A stretch of DNA of 64,000 bases from Staphylococcus sp. NAM3COL9 (GCF_001431205.1 NZ_LGPC01000011.1:651596-715595), one strand, 5' to 3'. Shown: positions 17,837-30,138, numbered from the stretch's first letter. Numbers and translations: made by a program. Notes: generated by a model not told the origin, from the letters alone.

Positions 17837-19246
17837 TTATTCCTCCACACATATAGTATATAGTGACTCTAAATAGATGCTTGTCGCATCAAATAATTGC
17901 TTTTTACTTATATATTCATTTTTTTGGTGCATTAAATCTTCAGAATCACTGAACATTGCTCCAAAGGCAACACCTTTATCTAAATTACGTGCATATGTGC
18001 CACCACCAATTGTGTAAGGTTCAGATTCGTCACCTGTTTGATTTCTATAGGCTTGTACTAACGTTTGAACGAATGGATCATCTTTTTCTACATAATGTGG
18101 TGTTTGATTTTTGCCTAATTCAATTGAAAAACCAAGTGATTGAACTTCACTCTTGAAGCGCGTCATTGCTTCTTCAAATTCAAATCCTTGCGGGTATCTT
18201 AAATTAACACCAAATGTTCCACCTTCAACATTGTTATAAGACATAACACCTATGTTAGTCGTTAAATCACCCATAACCTCTGTGTGGAATTTCATACCCA
18301 TTTTTTCTCCAAAATGAGAATTAAATAAATATTTTTCACTGAAATCTACAAAATTAGCTGCTGTTTTATCTAAATCTAGACTGGACAAGAAATTTAATAA
18401 GTATAAACCAGCATTGACACCTATAGAAGGATCCATACCATGTACGGCTTTTCCTTGAACTTTTAATACAAGTACGCCACTATCAACGATACTTTCTCCT
18501 TCAATATTGTTTTCGTGAACAAACTGTTCGAAATTTTGAATGACATCGGTCATGTTTTCTTTTACAGATACATGCGCTACAGCTTCATCAGGTACCATAT
18601 TATATCTTTGACCTGAATTGAATGAAATTAATTCATATTCTGGCTCGTCTTGGTCTTCTGCTTTTTCATTTTGAATCACATCAAAAGTAGTAATGCCTTT
18701 TTCGCCGTGAATTGCAGGGAATTCTGCATCTGGTGCAAATCCTAAAGCAGGCATTTCTTCAGTTTCAAAGTAACGCTCAGTACATTGCCAATCAGATTCT
18801 TCGTCAGTGCCTATTATAATATGTATACGTTTTTTCCAATTTACATTCATATCATTTAATATTTTAACTGCATAATATGCTGCAATTGTTGGTCCTTTAT
18901 CATCAAGCGTACCTCTTGCAATAATTTTATCGTTTGTCACGACTGGATCAAATGGGTCAGAATCCCAACCTTCTCCAGCAGGCACAACATCAACATGGCA
19001 TAATATACCAAAAACATCTTCTCCAGCACCCGCTTCAATTCGACCAGCGATATGGTCTACATCATGAGTGCCAAATCCATCGCGTTCAGCTATTTTGTAC
19101 ATGTAATCTAAGGCTTTTCGTGGACCAGGTCCAACTGGATATTCTGCTGATGCTTTATTATCTTCCCTAACACTCTCAATAGATAATAAACCTTTCAAAT
19201 CTTCAACGATTAGATCTTCATATTCTTTCACTTTATCTTTCCACAT
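17837..19246 (-). CDS. pepV: Xaa-His/beta-Ala dipeptidase PepV
   Basis: Cytoplasmic M20-family zinc dipeptidase, 469 aa. Metal and catalytic motifs: [12 protein letters not shown] (His), GTLDDKGP (Asp), [10 protein letters not shown] (Glu-Glu) and the C-terminal GGGTYAR and MHQKNEY (His) region. It breaks dipeptides taken up as nutrients and may supply amino acids for the dat product. It is transcribed with dat immediately downstream. ATG 19246 has GGAAGTGG upstream. Confidence 0.94.
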   Translation of the reverse strand: MWKDKVKEYEDLIVEDLKGLLSIESVREDNKASAEYPVGPGPRKALDYMYKIAERDGFGTHDVDHIAGRIEAGAGEDVFGILCHVDVVPAGEGWDSDPFDPVVTNDKIIARGTLDDKGPTIAAYYAVKILNDMNVNWKKRIHIIIGTDEESDWQCTERYFETEEMPALGFAPDAEFPAIHGEKGITTFDVIQNEKAEDQDEPEYELISFNSGQRYNMVPDEAVAHVSVKENMTDVIQNFEQFVHENNIEGESIVDSGVLVLKVQGKAVHGMDPSIGVNAGLYLLNFLSSLDLDKTAANFVDFSEKYLFNSHFGEKMGMKFHTEVMGDLTTNIGVMSYNNVEGGTFGVNLRYPQGFEFEEAMTRFKSEVQSLGFSIELGKNQTPHYVEKDDPFVQTLVQAYRNQTGDESEPYTIGGGTYARNLDKGVAFGAMFSDSEDLMHQKNEYISKKQLFDATSIYLESLYTICVEE

Positions 19247-19411
19247 TTATGATCCACTTCCTTCTCCAAACTTATATATTTAATATTTTACATGAAGTGA
19301 GGAAGAAACTACAGTGAGATGTCGTTATTATTTAAAAATTCTAACTGTTTCGTTAACAAATAAAACAGTTCAACCTATGTATATTAATATATATCAAAAT
19401 CTGTATTAACA

Positions 19412-19446
19412 TAAAAAAACCTAGTTCATTTAAATGAACTAGGTCG
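19412..19446 (-). terminator. terminator after the small YtxH gene
   Basis: A perfect stem ACCTAGTTCATTT / AAATGAACTAGGT followed on the minus strand by seven T. Confidence 0.92.
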
Positions 19447-19464
19447 TCAAATCGTAATCTATTA

Positions 19465-19872
19465 CTAATTATCACGTTTATTACTATTATTTTTTAATTC
19501 TTCTTCAGTTACAACACGTAGATTATTAGAAGGGTCTCCGCCTTCATCATCAAATCTAGCTTCTTCAATTTCTACGTCTTCTTTTTTAACACCATTTTTG
19601 AAATGATTTTTTTGATCTCTAAGGTAACCTTTAGGGTCTTGTTTTACTTTTGACGCGTAACCCTTAGGATCTTGTTTTACTTCGCTATAAGTTTCGCCCG
19701 CTTTTGAACTAATTTGACTAGCGATATCTTTCGCGTTTTGTTTATATGATTCTGGATTAGACTTGTATTTACCATACTCGTCTTTTAATCTATCTCTATT
19801 TTCTTTTTTAGAAAGAACAACTGCAGCCGCTGCTCCACCGACACCTAATACTACTTTAAATAAATTTGACAT
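19465..19872 (-). CDS. Small YtxH-domain protein
   Basis: A 135-aa protein. A glycine/alanine-rich N-terminal hydrophobic segment (about residues 5-22, FKVVLGVGGAAAAVVLS) is the YtxH signature. A charged helical region follows with a tandem repeat, VKQDPKGYASKVKQDPKGYL (about 64-83), and an acidic tail. Function is unknown; relatives are stress-linked. It lies 15 nt downstream of the pseudouridine-synthase gene and closes that operon before a strong terminator. Confidence 0.82.
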   Translation of the reverse strand: MSNLFKVVLGVGGAAAAVVLSKKENRDRLKDEYGKYKSNPESYKQNAKDIASQISSKAGETYSEVKQDPKGYASKVKQDPKGYLRDQKNHFKNGVKKEDVEIEEARFDDEGGDPSNNLRVVTEEELKNNSNKRDN

Positions 19873-19887
19873 AAAAACACCTCTTCA

Positions 19888-20586
19888 TTATTTTAATCCT
19901 AATTGTTTAAAATCTTGTTGAGTTAAATGACGATATTCTCCTGGTGCTAATGCTGAATCTAGCTTTAAGTCACCAATGCTAATACGTTTCAAAGCTAAAA
20001 CTTCATTATCTATAGCATGAAACATACGCTTAACCTGATGATACCTTCCTTCGTATATTGTGACAAATGATTTGTTCTTTTCATCACCTTCGATTAATTG
20101 AGCAGGTTTCGCCAATCCCTCACTTAATTCAATACCCGCTTTGAAGGATTCTATATCATCTTTTGTAATATTTTTTTCGGAAATCACTTCATATGTCTTA
20201 GAAACATGCTTTGTTGGACTCATCAATTGATGATTAAACTGCCCGTCATTAGTAATGAGCAATAATCCCTCAGTATCTTTATCCAAACGCCCAACTGGAA
20301 ATAGTTCTAAATATTTAAATTCTTCTACTAAGTCTATAACCGTCTGTTGCTTATTGTCTTCAGTAGCTGATAAATACCCTTTGGGTTTATTTAACATCAA
20401 ATAGATTTTATCTATATAATGAATTTGCGTTTCATTAACGCTTACAATATCCGTTTCTGGGTTAATTTGTGTTTTTGGTGATTTCTCTTTTTTATTATTT
20501 ACGGAAACATTACCTTTTTTTAATAACTGTTTGGCTTCTGTTCGTGTTCCAACACCCATATTAGCTAAGAATTTATCTATTCTCAT
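19888..20586 (-). CDS. RsuA-family rRNA pseudouridine synthase
   Basis: A 232-aa enzyme that isomerises uridine in small-subunit rRNA or a related RNA. An S4 RNA-binding domain (about residues 1-60) precedes the catalytic domain with the active-site aspartate in GRLDKDTEGLLL (about residue 101). The KMFHAI and LKRISIGDL motifs match the RsuA group. The start overlaps the murJ stop by 4 nt (ATGA), so it depends on murJ translation. The precise target uridine is inferred from family only. Confidence 0.9.
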   Translation of the reverse strand: MRIDKFLANMGVGTRTEAKQLLKKGNVSVNNKKEKSPKTQINPETDIVSVNETQIHYIDKIYLMLNKPKGYLSATEDNKQQTVIDLVEEFKYLELFPVGRLDKDTEGLLLITNDGQFNHQLMSPTKHVSKTYEVISEKNITKDDIESFKAGIELSEGLAKPAQLIEGDEKNKSFVTIYEGRYHQVKRMFHAIDNEVLALKRISIGDLKLDSALAPGEYRHLTQQDFKQLGLK

Positions 20587-22220
20587 TTTGCGATACCTAA
20601 CTTACGTCTAATTTTCTGTGGAATATCTCCTAAGAACTGATCTGCAAGTCTTGTCTTCATAGTCATACTAGCATAAACTAACATACCTACAAACACACTA
20701 ACAATAATTATAATCAACGAACCAAATTTAGATTGTGTTGAAATAAATAATTGTAAGATAAAGAATGTTAACTCAACTGATATCATCATAATTAAGCTAT
20801 ATAAGAATATTTTACCAAAGTGTAACCATGTTTCTGAAAAATCAAATTTAGCATGTTTTTTAAGTATATACATATTACATGATACTGCAAATAACAATGC
20901 AATTGCCGTGCTTAATATCGCACCAGCAGAATGGAACGCTAAAATTAATGGCGTATTTAATACTACTTTTATTACAACTGCAGCTAATATAACAAATACT
21001 GTTAATTTTTGTTTGTCAATACCTTGTAACATAGAAGCTGTTACACTAAGTAAACCAATTAGAATAGCTACTGGCGCATAGTAGAATAGCATTTGGCTAC
21101 CATCAACATTATAACTATAAAATACTGTATATAATGGTAACGCTAATGCCATAATACCTAAACTTGCAGGCACTGTGATGAACATTAAAACACCTAATGA
21201 CGTACGCATTTGTCTGTGCATCTCATGCAATTCACCCGTTGCATACGTTTTCGTAATAAATGGAATTAAACTTACTGCAAAACCTGCTGATAGTGCTGTT
21301 GGAATCATCACAATTTTGTTTGTCGTCATATTTAAAATTGTAAAGAAATAGTCATGCATACGGGTTGGCACACCAGCTAAACCGAGTGCGCTATTATGTG
21401 TAAATTGATCAACTAAATTAAATAATGGAAAATTCAAACTCACAATGACGAACGGGATACTGTAAGAAATAATTTCTTTATACATTTTACCGTATGATAC
21501 ATCGATACCTGTTGTATCCGTTACAACCATTTTTTCAATATTAGGTTTTCTTTTTCTCCAGTAATACCATAACGTGAAAATCCCTGCAACTGCCCCTACA
21601 GCCGCTGCAAATGTAGCAATACCATTAGCTGCAAGTACACTACCTTTAAAGACATTAAGAACTAAATAACTACCGATTAAAATAAATAGTATACGTGCGA
21701 TTTGTTCGATAATTTCTGACACTGCCGTTGGTCCCATAGATTTGTAACCTTGGAACACTCCACGCCATGTAGCAAGTAGCGGGATAAAAACAACTACCAT
21801 ACTAATAATTCTAATAATCCATGTAATTTCATCTACTGTCCATCCGCCATTTGTACCTGCTTTATTTGCTAAAGTAATGGATGCAATTGTTGGGGCTAAT
21901 AAATATAAGATGAAAAAACCTATAAAGCCTGTTACAGTCATAACAAGAAAGCTTGATTTATACAGTTTTTCACTTACCCTATATGCGCCCATTGCATTAT
22001 ACTTAGATACATATTTAGACGCTGCTAATGGCACACCCGCAGTTGCAATAGCAATCGCTATATTATACGGGGTGTATGCATAGTTGAAAGGCGCCAAATT
22101 TTCCTCTCCACCAATAATCGAGTAGAATGGGATAATATATATAACACCTAAAACCTTAGTAATCAAAATACTAAGCGTAATTAAAAAGGTGCCCCTCACT
22201 AATTCTTTACTTTCACTCAT
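20583..22220 (-). CDS. murJ: Lipid II flippase of the MOP/MviN-like class (MurJ/YtgP)
   Basis: A 545-aa integral membrane protein with about 14 predicted helices over its whole length, in the polysaccharide-exporter (MOP) superfamily. The staphylococcal orthologue at this locus has been identified as the lipid II flippase MurJ, moving the peptidoglycan precursor to the outer face. Early charged residues and the VPLAASKYVSKYNA helix fit the family. It is coupled to the downstream synthase gene by a 4-nt overlap and is divergent from the flavoprotein gene at 22342. Confidence 0.9.
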   Translation of the reverse strand: MSESKELVRGTFLITLSILITKVLGVIYIIPFYSIIGGEENLAPFNYAYTPYNIAIAIATAGVPLAASKYVSKYNAMGAYRVSEKLYKSSFLVMTVTGFIGFFILYLLAPTIASITLANKAGTNGGWTVDEITWIIRIISMVVVFIPLLATWRGVFQGYKSMGPTAVSEIIEQIARILFILIGSYLVLNVFKGSVLAANGIATFAAAVGAVAGIFTLWYYWRKRKPNIEKMVVTDTTGIDVSYGKMYKEIISYSIPFVIVSLNFPLFNLVDQFTHNSALGLAGVPTRMHDYFFTILNMTTNKIVMIPTALSAGFAVSLIPFITKTYATGELHEMHRQMRTSLGVLMFITVPASLGIMALALPLYTVFYSYNVDGSQMLFYYAPVAILIGLLSVTASMLQGIDKQKLTVFVILAAVVIKVVLNTPLILAFHSAGAILSTAIALLFAVSCNMYILKKHAKFDFSETWLHFGKIFLYSLIMMISVELTFFILQLFISTQSKFGSLIIIIVSVFVGMLVYASMTMKTRLADQFLGDIPQKIRRKLGIAK

Positions 22221-22341
22221 TCAGATCTTCCTATCTCAAATTAATTTTTACACTCATAACTTTAATAATAACGTTATAACTACTTTTTTTCAAAAGTATA
22301 TTACTATAAAATAACACTATATAGCTAAGGGAGGCAATAAA

Positions 22342-23601
22342 ATGTATCAAACAATTATTATCGGTGGTGGGCCAAGTGGACTCATGGCCGCCGCTGCAGC
22401 AAGTCAAAATAGTGAAAATGTCTTATTAATTGAAAAGAAAAAAGGATTGGGGCGCAAGCTAAAAATTTCTGGTGGTGGCCGCTGTAATGTTACTAATCGC
22501 CTTCCTTATGATGAAATCATTAAAAACATACCTGGTAATGGAAAGTTTTTATACAGTCCTTTCTCTGTATTTGATAATGAATCCATCATTCAATTTTTCG
22601 AATCAAGAGGTGTAAGTTTAAAAGAAGAAGATCATGGTCGTATGTTTCCAACATCTAATAAAGCGCAAGATGTGGTAGATGCACTCATTCATACGTTACA
22701 ACAAAACAATGTAAATGTTAAAGAAGAATCCACTGTTCAATCTATTGAATATACGCCCCAAGAAACGTTTGAAGTCATGCTAAATGATCAACAACAATTT
22801 GAAAGTAAGAGTCTTATTATTGCGACCGGTGGTACTAGTGTACCCAAAACAGGCTCTACCGGAGATGGTTATAAATTCGCTAAACATTTAGGACATACGA
22901 TTACAGAATTATTTCCAACTGAGGTCCCTATTAAGTCTTCTGAACCATTTATTAAGAACAAACGCTTAAAAGGATTAAGTTTAAAAGATGTCGCACTTTC
23001 CGTATTGAAAAAGAATGGCAAACAACGTGTCACACATCAAATGGATATGATATTCACACATTTTGGTATAAGTGGTCCTGCCGCACTGAGATGTAGTCAA
23101 TTTGTATATAAAGAGCAAAAAAGTCAAAAACAAAAAGATATTCAGATGCAACTTGATGTTTTTCCAAATTTGAGCGTGGCTCAAGTAGAAGTACAAATTA
23201 GAAATATATTAAAAGATACACCTGACAAATATATTAAAAATAGTTTGCACGGATTAATCGAAGAACGTTATTTATTATTCATTATTGAACAAGCACAAAT
23301 TAGTGATGACTTAACTGCCCATCACATTTCAAACGCACAAATTAGTAAATTAGTTGAATTGTTTAAAGGATTTACTTTTACTGTCAACGGGACTTTGTCC
23401 ATCGACAAAGCTTTTGTAACTGGTGGTGGCGTGTCATTAAAAGAAATTCAACCTAAAACAATGATGTCAAAATACGTACCAGGATTATTTTTATGTGGTG
23501 AAGTATTAGATATACATGGTTACACCGGAGGGTATAATATCACAAGCGCTTTAGTCACTGGTAATATTGCAGGTTCAAATGCAGGTGAATTTCATCTTTA
23601 A
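22342..23601 (+). CDS. HI0933/YhiN-family flavoprotein (YtfP-like)
   Basis: A 419-aa FAD/NAD(P)-binding oxidoreductase. The Rossmann FAD loop IIGGGPSGLMAAAAA is at about residues 6-20, and the family hallmark SGGGRCNVTN at about 43-52. The C-terminal GGVSLKEI and GYTGGYNITSALVTG bind FAD again. Physiological substrate is unknown. The start has GGGAGG 7 nt before ATG. It is divergent from murJ, the same pairing as B. subtilis ytfP and ytgP. Confidence 0.9.
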   Translation: MYQTIIIGGGPSGLMAAAAASQNSENVLLIEKKKGLGRKLKISGGGRCNVTNRLPYDEIIKNIPGNGKFLYSPFSVFDNESIIQFFESRGVSLKEEDHGRMFPTSNKAQDVVDALIHTLQQNNVNVKEESTVQSIEYTPQETFEVMLNDQQQFESKSLIIATGGTSVPKTGSTGDGYKFAKHLGHTITELFPTEVPIKSSEPFIKNKRLKGLSLKDVALSVLKKNGKQRVTHQMDMIFTHFGISGPAALRCSQFVYKEQKSQKQKDIQMQLDVFPNLSVAQVEVQIRNILKDTPDKYIKNSLHGLIEERYLLFIIEQAQISDDLTAHHISNAQISKLVELFKGFTFTVNGTLSIDKAFVTGGGVSLKEIQPKTMMSKYVPGLFLCGEVLDIHGYTGGYNITSALVTGNIAGSNAGEFHL

Positions 23602-23628
23602 TGCTTAAATTTATTCTTCACAAATCAA

Positions 23629-23671
23629 AAAACAAACAAAATGCTATAAAGGCATTTTGTTTGTTTTTTTT
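23629..23671 (+). terminator. terminator after the flavoprotein gene
   Basis: AAACAAACAAAATGC pairs with GCATTTTGTTTGTTT, followed by a run of T. Confidence 0.9.
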
Positions 23672-23710
23672 GATAAGTATTTTTCTGTGAGCGCTCTTTG
23701 ACTTCGATAA

Positions 23711-23802
23711 GTTCATAAAGCACTAGCCGAAGTCTATAGGTGGATGCTGTGCTTGCAGAAAGCGTGCACAAAAAAATCAACAAAGTCAAAGACTTTGTCG
23801 AC
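23711..23802 (+). repeat. dispersed structured repeat, copy A
   Basis: Contains the shared core CACTAGCCGAAGTCTATAGG ... GCTGTG ... GCAGAAAGCGTGCACAAA, then a hairpin CAAAGTC-AAA-GACTTTG and GTCGAC. It matches copies at 29988-30068 and 40978-41070 (minus). It lies between two convergent genes. Confidence 0.75.
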
Positions 23803-23897
23803 ACTTTAAAAATTGTAGTTAACCCTCTAAAAAAGAAAGCTAACTAGAATTTATTAAATCAAGAACTTTTTAATTCCAGATTATATGCTTTTTTAAT

Positions 23898-24209
23898 TTA
23901 AACACTCTTGATATCTAAACCTTCGTCGCCCCATGCATCCATACCGCCTTCAACATTAACTGCATGTATATCATTTTGCTCAAGGAATTGAACAACTTGT
24001 GCACTACGTCCGCCCACTTTGCAGATAATGTAGTATGTTTCATTTTTGTTAAAATGATTTAATTCATCTGGAACTTGACTCATCGGTATTTCTTCTGCGC
24101 CTGGTATCACACCCATAGCTGTTTCTTCATCTGTTCTAACATCAACGATATGAATTGGATCAGAATTCAAAACTTTATCTTTCAACTCATCAATTGTAAT
24201 AGACTCCAT
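23898..24209 (-). CDS. Single-domain rhodanese-like protein
   Basis: A 103-aa sulfurtransferase-fold protein with the active-site cysteine C63 in the loop CKVGGRSA. The DVRT motif (about residues 23-26) is typical of rhodanese domains. It could carry persulfide sulfur or act as a phosphatase-like module; the substrate is unknown. It lies 19 nt downstream of leuS on the same strand and may share its T-box-controlled transcript. Confidence 0.9.
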   Translation of the reverse strand: MESITIDELKDKVLNSDPIHIVDVRTDEETAMGVIPGAEEIPMSQVPDELNHFNKNETYYIICKVGGRSAQVVQFLEQNDIHAVNVEGGMDAWGDEGLDIKSV

Positions 24210-24228
24210 AAAATAATTCCTCCTACTA

Positions 24229-26643
24229 TTATTTAGCTACAATATTAACTAATTTTTTTGGTACTGCAATGACTTTCTTGATATCTTTACCTTCAATTTC
24301 AGCTTTAACATTATCATTATCAAGTGCTAATTGTTCCATTTCTTCTTTTGAAGTGCCTTTTGGAATATTAATCTTAGCACGCACTTTACCATTCACTTGA
24401 ACAACAATTTCGATTTCATCGTCAACGAGCAATGATTCGTCATATGAAGGCCATGGTTGATAAGTGATTGTTTCTTCATGTCCAAGTTGCGTCCATAATT
24501 CTTCTGCTATATGTGGTGCAATTGGTGCCAACATTTTAATGAATCCTTCAATATATGGTTTATAAATTTCATCTGTTTTATAACAATCATTGATAAATAC
24601 CATAAGTTGACTTATCGCAGTATTGAAATTCAAAGTATTATAATCCTCAGTGACTTTTTTCACTGTTTGATGATAACTTTTATCTAAAGCTTTACTGTTA
24701 TGGTTTACCACTTTATCAGAAATCAAACCATCATCAGTAACTAATAAGCGCCAAACTCTGTCTAAGAAACGTCTAGAGCCGTCCAAACCATTTTCACTCC
24801 ATGCAATTGCTGCATCAAGTGGTCCCATAAACATTTCATACATACGTAAAGTATCTGCACCATGTGATTTTACGATATCATCTGGGTTGATTACATTACC
24901 TTTTGACTTACTCATTTTTTCATTACCTTCACCAAGTATCATGCCTTGGTTAAATAATTTTTGGAATGGTTCTTTCGTAGGGACTACGCCTAAATCATAT
25001 AAAACTTTATGCCAGAATCTCGCATATAATAAGTGAAGTACCGCGTGTTCCACACCACCAATGTATAAATCAACCGGTAGCCAGTGTTTTAATTTTTCTG
25101 GATCTGCAAGCATTTGATCATTATCTGGATCAATATATCTTAAATAATACCAACAACTACCTGCCCATTGTGGCATGGTATTTGTTTCGCGACGACCTTT
25201 CATTCCAGTTTCTTCATCAACTACATTAACAAAATCTGAAATGTTAGCTAATGGAGATTCGCCTGTACCTGAAGGCTTAATTTCATCCGTTTCAGGTAAA
25301 AGCAACGGTAATTCTTCTTCTGGAACTGTGGTCATTGAACCATCTTCCCAATGAATTACAGGTATTGGTTCGCCCCAATATCTTTGACGACTAAATAACC
25401 AGTCTCGTAATTTATAATTTACTTTTCGAGTACCTGAACCTTTTTGTTCTAACAATTCAATTGCTTTAGCAATCGCTTCTTCGTTATACAAACCATTTAA
25501 TTCGCCTGAATTAACATGTGGTCCATCTCCATCATAGGCTTCTAGTGTTAAGTCTCCACCTTCAATAACTTCTAAAATTGGCAAGTCAAAAGTTTTTGCG
25601 AATTCATAATCTCTTTGGTCTCCACTTGGTACTGCCATAACTGCACCAGTTCCGTATGTGGCAAGTACATAATCAGCAATCCAAATTGGAACTTGTTGTC
25701 CAGATAAAGGATTCGTTGCATATGCACCAGTGAACACACCTGATTTTTCTTTAGATAAACCTGTACGTTCTAAGTCTGACTTTTTAGCCGCTTCATGTTG
25801 ATAATCTTTAATAGCCGCTTCTTGATCATCAGTTGTAATTTGGTTTACAAGTTCATGTTCCGGACTTAACACTAAGAACGTTGCGCCGTATACAGTATCT
25901 GCACGTGTTGTAAATACTTCAATTTGGGCATCACTGTCTTCTACATCGAATGAGATAGCAGCCCCTTCTGAACGGCCAATCCAGTTACGTTGCATGTCTT
26001 TTAATGACTCAGGCCAATCTAAGTCATTTAAATCTTCAAGTAAACGATCTGCATATTCAGTAATTTTTAATACCCATTGTTTCATTGGTCTTCTTACCAC
26101 AGGGTGACCACCACGTTCAGACAAACCATCAATAACTTCTTCATTTGAAAGTACTGTTCCAAGTTCTGGACACCAGTTTACTGCAACTTCATCAACGTAA
26201 GCGAGTCCTTTATTATATAATTGAATAAAAATCCATTGCGTCCATTTATAATATTCTGGGTCTGTAGTATTAACTTCTCTATCCCAATCATAACTGAAAC
26301 CTAATTCTTTAATTTGACGTTTAAACGTCTGAATATTTGCTTTAGTAAATTCACGAGGATCATTCCCAGTGTCTAAGGCATACTGTTCTGCAGGAAGGCC
26401 GAATGCATCCCATCCCATTGGATGTAACACATTATAACCTTGCATACGTTTATAACGAGAAATAATATCTGTAGCTGTATAACCTTCTGGATGGCCTACA
26501 TGAAGTCCTGAACCTGATGGATATGGAAACATGTCTAGCGCATAGAATTTTTTTTGACCTAAATTATCGCTCGTTTTAAAAGTTTTATATTCTGCCCAAT
26601 AATCCTGCCATTTCTTTTCAATTTCATTATGATTGTAATTCAC
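24229..26643 (-). CDS. leuS: Leucyl-tRNA synthetase
   Basis: A class I synthetase of 804 aa charging tRNA-Leu. The HIGH-type signature HVGHPEGY is at about residues 47-55, the KMSKS loop ([10 protein letters not shown]) at about 575-580, and the CP1 editing domain lies between. The start is GTG 26643 with AGGAGG 7 nt before it. A T-box leader precedes it. Confidence 0.98.
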   Translation of the reverse strand: MNYNHNEIEKKWQDYWAEYKTFKTSDNLGQKKFYALDMFPYPSGSGLHVGHPEGYTATDIISRYKRMQGYNVLHPMGWDAFGLPAEQYALDTGNDPREFTKANIQTFKRQIKELGFSYDWDREVNTTDPEYYKWTQWIFIQLYNKGLAYVDEVAVNWCPELGTVLSNEEVIDGLSERGGHPVVRRPMKQWVLKITEYADRLLEDLNDLDWPESLKDMQRNWIGRSEGAAISFDVEDSDAQIEVFTTRADTVYGATFLVLSPEHELVNQITTDDQEAAIKDYQHEAAKKSDLERTGLSKEKSGVFTGAYATNPLSGQQVPIWIADYVLATYGTGAVMAVPSGDQRDYEFAKTFDLPILEVIEGGDLTLEAYDGDGPHVNSGELNGLYNEEAIAKAIELLEQKGSGTRKVNYKLRDWLFSRQRYWGEPIPVIHWEDGSMTTVPEEELPLLLPETDEIKPSGTGESPLANISDFVNVVDEETGMKGRRETNTMPQWAGSCWYYLRYIDPDNDQMLADPEKLKHWLPVDLYIGGVEHAVLHLLYARFWHKVLYDLGVVPTKEPFQKLFNQGMILGEGNEKMSKSKGNVINPDDIVKSHGADTLRMYEMFMGPLDAAIAWSENGLDGSRRFLDRVWRLLVTDDGLISDKVVNHNSKALDKSYHQTVKKVTEDYNTLNFNTAISQLMVFINDCYKTDEIYKPYIEGFIKMLAPIAPHIAEELWTQLGHEETITYQPWPSYDESLLVDDEIEIVVQVNGKVRAKINIPKGTSKEEMEQLALDNDNVKAEIEGKDIKKVIAVPKKLVNIVAK

Positions 26644-26664
26644 TACTTTTCCTCCTATTCAATA

Positions 26665-26880
26665 AAAAAACACCTCAGACTATTATCGATTTCAAAAGGG
26701 ACGACTTTCACCGCGGTACCACCCAGTTTCACATTAAATGTGCGCTCATTTAAATTAATAGTTAGAGATGTTATAAATTCATTTAAGTCCTGGTAAGTTC
26801 ACTTAATGCTTAACACTAGGTTCCACCTTTCCTAGTTCTCTTTAGAAAAGCTATCAAGTTACTACTCCTATACATTACTA
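26665..26880 (-). promoter_or_regulatory. T-box leader of leuS
   Basis: On the minus strand the leader contains the T-box core GGGTGGTACCGCGG followed by GTGAAAGTCGTCCC, then a T-rich terminator region (GAGGTGTTTTTTT near 26667-26680). An upstream stem I region extends to about 26880. Uncharged tRNA-Leu should stabilise the antiterminator and induce leuS. The specifier codon was not resolved by eye. Confidence 0.9.
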
Positions 26881-26973
26881 ATGATATTTGAAAAAGGGTT
26901 TTATTTCAAGTGGAAAACGCGAAATAAAGCTGCACTAAAAGTTTCTGTGTTGCGATTTGTTAGTTTTTTACAA

Positions 26974-27007
26974 AAAAATCGAACAAGCAACCTTATACCT
27001 GTTCGAT
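26974..27007 (-). terminator. terminator after the MFS gene
   Basis: ATCGAACA(A)G and C(C)TGTTCGAT form a stem followed by seven T on the minus strand. Confidence 0.85.
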
Positions 27008-27041
27008 CAAATCACTATATTTTTTATTTTCCACGTAAAAC

Positions 27042-28211
27042 TTACACATCTTTTGGTAATTTACTATCATAAATCATTAAGAAAAACACTGCGATAACAA
27101 GTAAAACCATCATACTTAAAAACATCGCTTTCATATTTAGTGAATCTACAAGAACACCGCCTATAAGCGGACCAAAAGCCTTACCTACAGTTGCTGCTGA
27201 GTTAACATACCCTTGAAACGCCCCTTCTTTTCCTTTTGGAGCTAATTGGTTTGCAATCGTTGGAACGGCTGGCCAAACAAACATTTCACCTAATGTCAGT
27301 ATAATCATACCTATCATGAACACTGAAAATTGTTCAGCAAAACTCGTCACTAAAAATGACACTATGAAAATCGCTATACCTACAAACATTTGATATTTCA
27401 AATTACCTTTTAGTAACCTGATTACCGGCATAATTAGCGGTTGCGCTACCAGAATCATAATACCATTAACAGTCCATAACAAGCTGTATTGGCTCATTGA
27501 CATATTAATTTCTTGAGTGAAAGAAGCAATCGTACTCTCCCATTGAATATATGCAATCCAACAAATACTAAACATCACACATAAAAGTGATAGCGCAGTA
27601 AATTGAACTCTGTTTTGTTTAGATAATAAAGACATCGTATCATTCGCTTTTACTTTCACATCAAGTTTAATATTAAATTGTGTCATTGCTACCACTGCAA
27701 ACGCTACATACATTAATAAGTTGGCTATAAATATATAATTGAAACTCAACTCTGCCACAAAACCTCCAGATGCTGCTCCTATCGCGACGCCTAAATTTTG
27801 CGCTAAATAGATTGCGTTAAATGTTTGACGTCCACCTTGAGGCCATGCCGCTCCTGCGAGAGCATAAATAGCTGGAATAATCATCCCCCCACCAAAACCT
27901 AATGCAACGAGCCAAACTCCATACCAAGGCCATCCATGAAAGAAATTTAATAACGTTGTACTAATTAAACATATAACAGTACCTATCATAATTGTCGGAT
28001 AGCCACCTAATTTATCAAATAAATTACCACCTAATAAATTACCAATGACCATACCAAACGAATTAATCATTAGGACAAAACCAGCCATTGTAAGACTTTT
28101 ATCTAATTGTTCATTCATATAAATTGTGTTTAAGGGCCATAAAAAACTTGAGCCAGTGATATTTAATGCCATCCCAATAACTAACCACCACACTGATTTA
28201 GGCATTTTCAT
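27042..28211 (-). CDS. Major facilitator superfamily transporter
   Basis: A 389-aa membrane carrier with about 12 hydrophobic helices. The MFS motif between helices 2 and 3 appears as GNLLGGNLFDKLGG (about residues 57-70). It groups by appearance with drug/H+ antiporter-type efflux carriers of staphylococci. The substrate is unknown and drug export is only a possibility. The start has GAGAGGAG upstream. It is a single-gene unit with its own terminator, divergent from ytqA. Confidence 0.85.
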   Translation of the reverse strand: MKMPKSVWWLVIGMALNITGSSFLWPLNTIYMNEQLDKSLTMAGFVLMINSFGMVIGNLLGGNLFDKLGGYPTIMIGTVICLISTTLLNFFHGWPWYGVWLVALGFGGGMIIPAIYALAGAAWPQGGRQTFNAIYLAQNLGVAIGAASGGFVAELSFNYIFIANLLMYVAFAVVAMTQFNIKLDVKVKANDTMSLLSKQNRVQFTALSLLCVMFSICWIAYIQWESTIASFTQEINMSMSQYSLLWTVNGIMILVAQPLIMPVIRLLKGNLKYQMFVGIAIFIVSFLVTSFAEQFSVFMIGMIILTLGEMFVWPAVPTIANQLAPKGKEGAFQGYVNSAATVGKAFGPLIGGVLVDSLNMKAMFLSMMVLLVIAVFFLMIYDSKLPKDV

Positions 28212-28321
28212 AACAGTAAGCTCCTCTCTATTTTAAAAATTTCTAATTTTACTCTAAACACTATATCATTAAAATATGTTAAAATCTTTAACTAGAATGA
28301 ATTCAGAAAGGAAAATGTTAT

Positions 28322-29838
<1,517 letters not shown>

Positions 29839-29917
29839 TGGATTCAAGGTATGATTTCTAAACGCAATCACGGTTATTAACATTTTATTCGAAGACAAAA
29901 TAGCTATTTTAAACCTC

Positions 29918-29960
29918 AAACAAACCAAACGTAAATACTAACGTTTGGTTTGTTTATATT
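29918..29960 (+). terminator. terminator after ytqB
   Basis: A perfect stem AAACAAACCAAACGT / ACGTTTGGTTTGTTT with a short AT tail. Confidence 0.88.
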
Positions 29961-29987
29961 TTAATCCATTTTCCATTTACTATCACT

Positions 29988-30068
29988 GATTTGTGCTGAC
30001 TCCAATAGGAATAGCACAAGCCAAAGACTATAGGCTCAAGCTGTACCTGAGGAAAGCGTGCACAAATC
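29988..30068 (+). repeat. dispersed structured repeat, copy B
   Basis: An 81-bp element bounded by perfect 9-bp terminal inverted repeats (GATTTGTGC / GCACAAATC). Internal hairpins are GTGCT-TCC-AATA-GGA-AGCAC and AGCC-AAAGACTATA-GGCT. It shares GAAAGCGTGCACAAA and the AGCC loop with copies A and C. It lies between convergent genes. Confidence 0.75.
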
Positions 30069-30100
30069 TTATTTACAATAAAATTAAACAAGATAAACAA

Positions 30101-30128
30101 AAGCCTCGGTATTTGACTACCGAGGCCT
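30101..30128 (-). terminator. terminator after rot
   Basis: GCCTCGGTA / TACCGAGGC stem with TTTTGTTT after it on the minus strand. Confidence 0.9.
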
Positions 30129-30138
30129 TGCTTATTCC

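Noticed and set aside
26881-27072. 63-codon plus-strand open frame upstream of leuS
   Set aside because: It overlaps the terminator and tail of the MFS gene, starts at the edge of the T-box leader and has no ribosome site.
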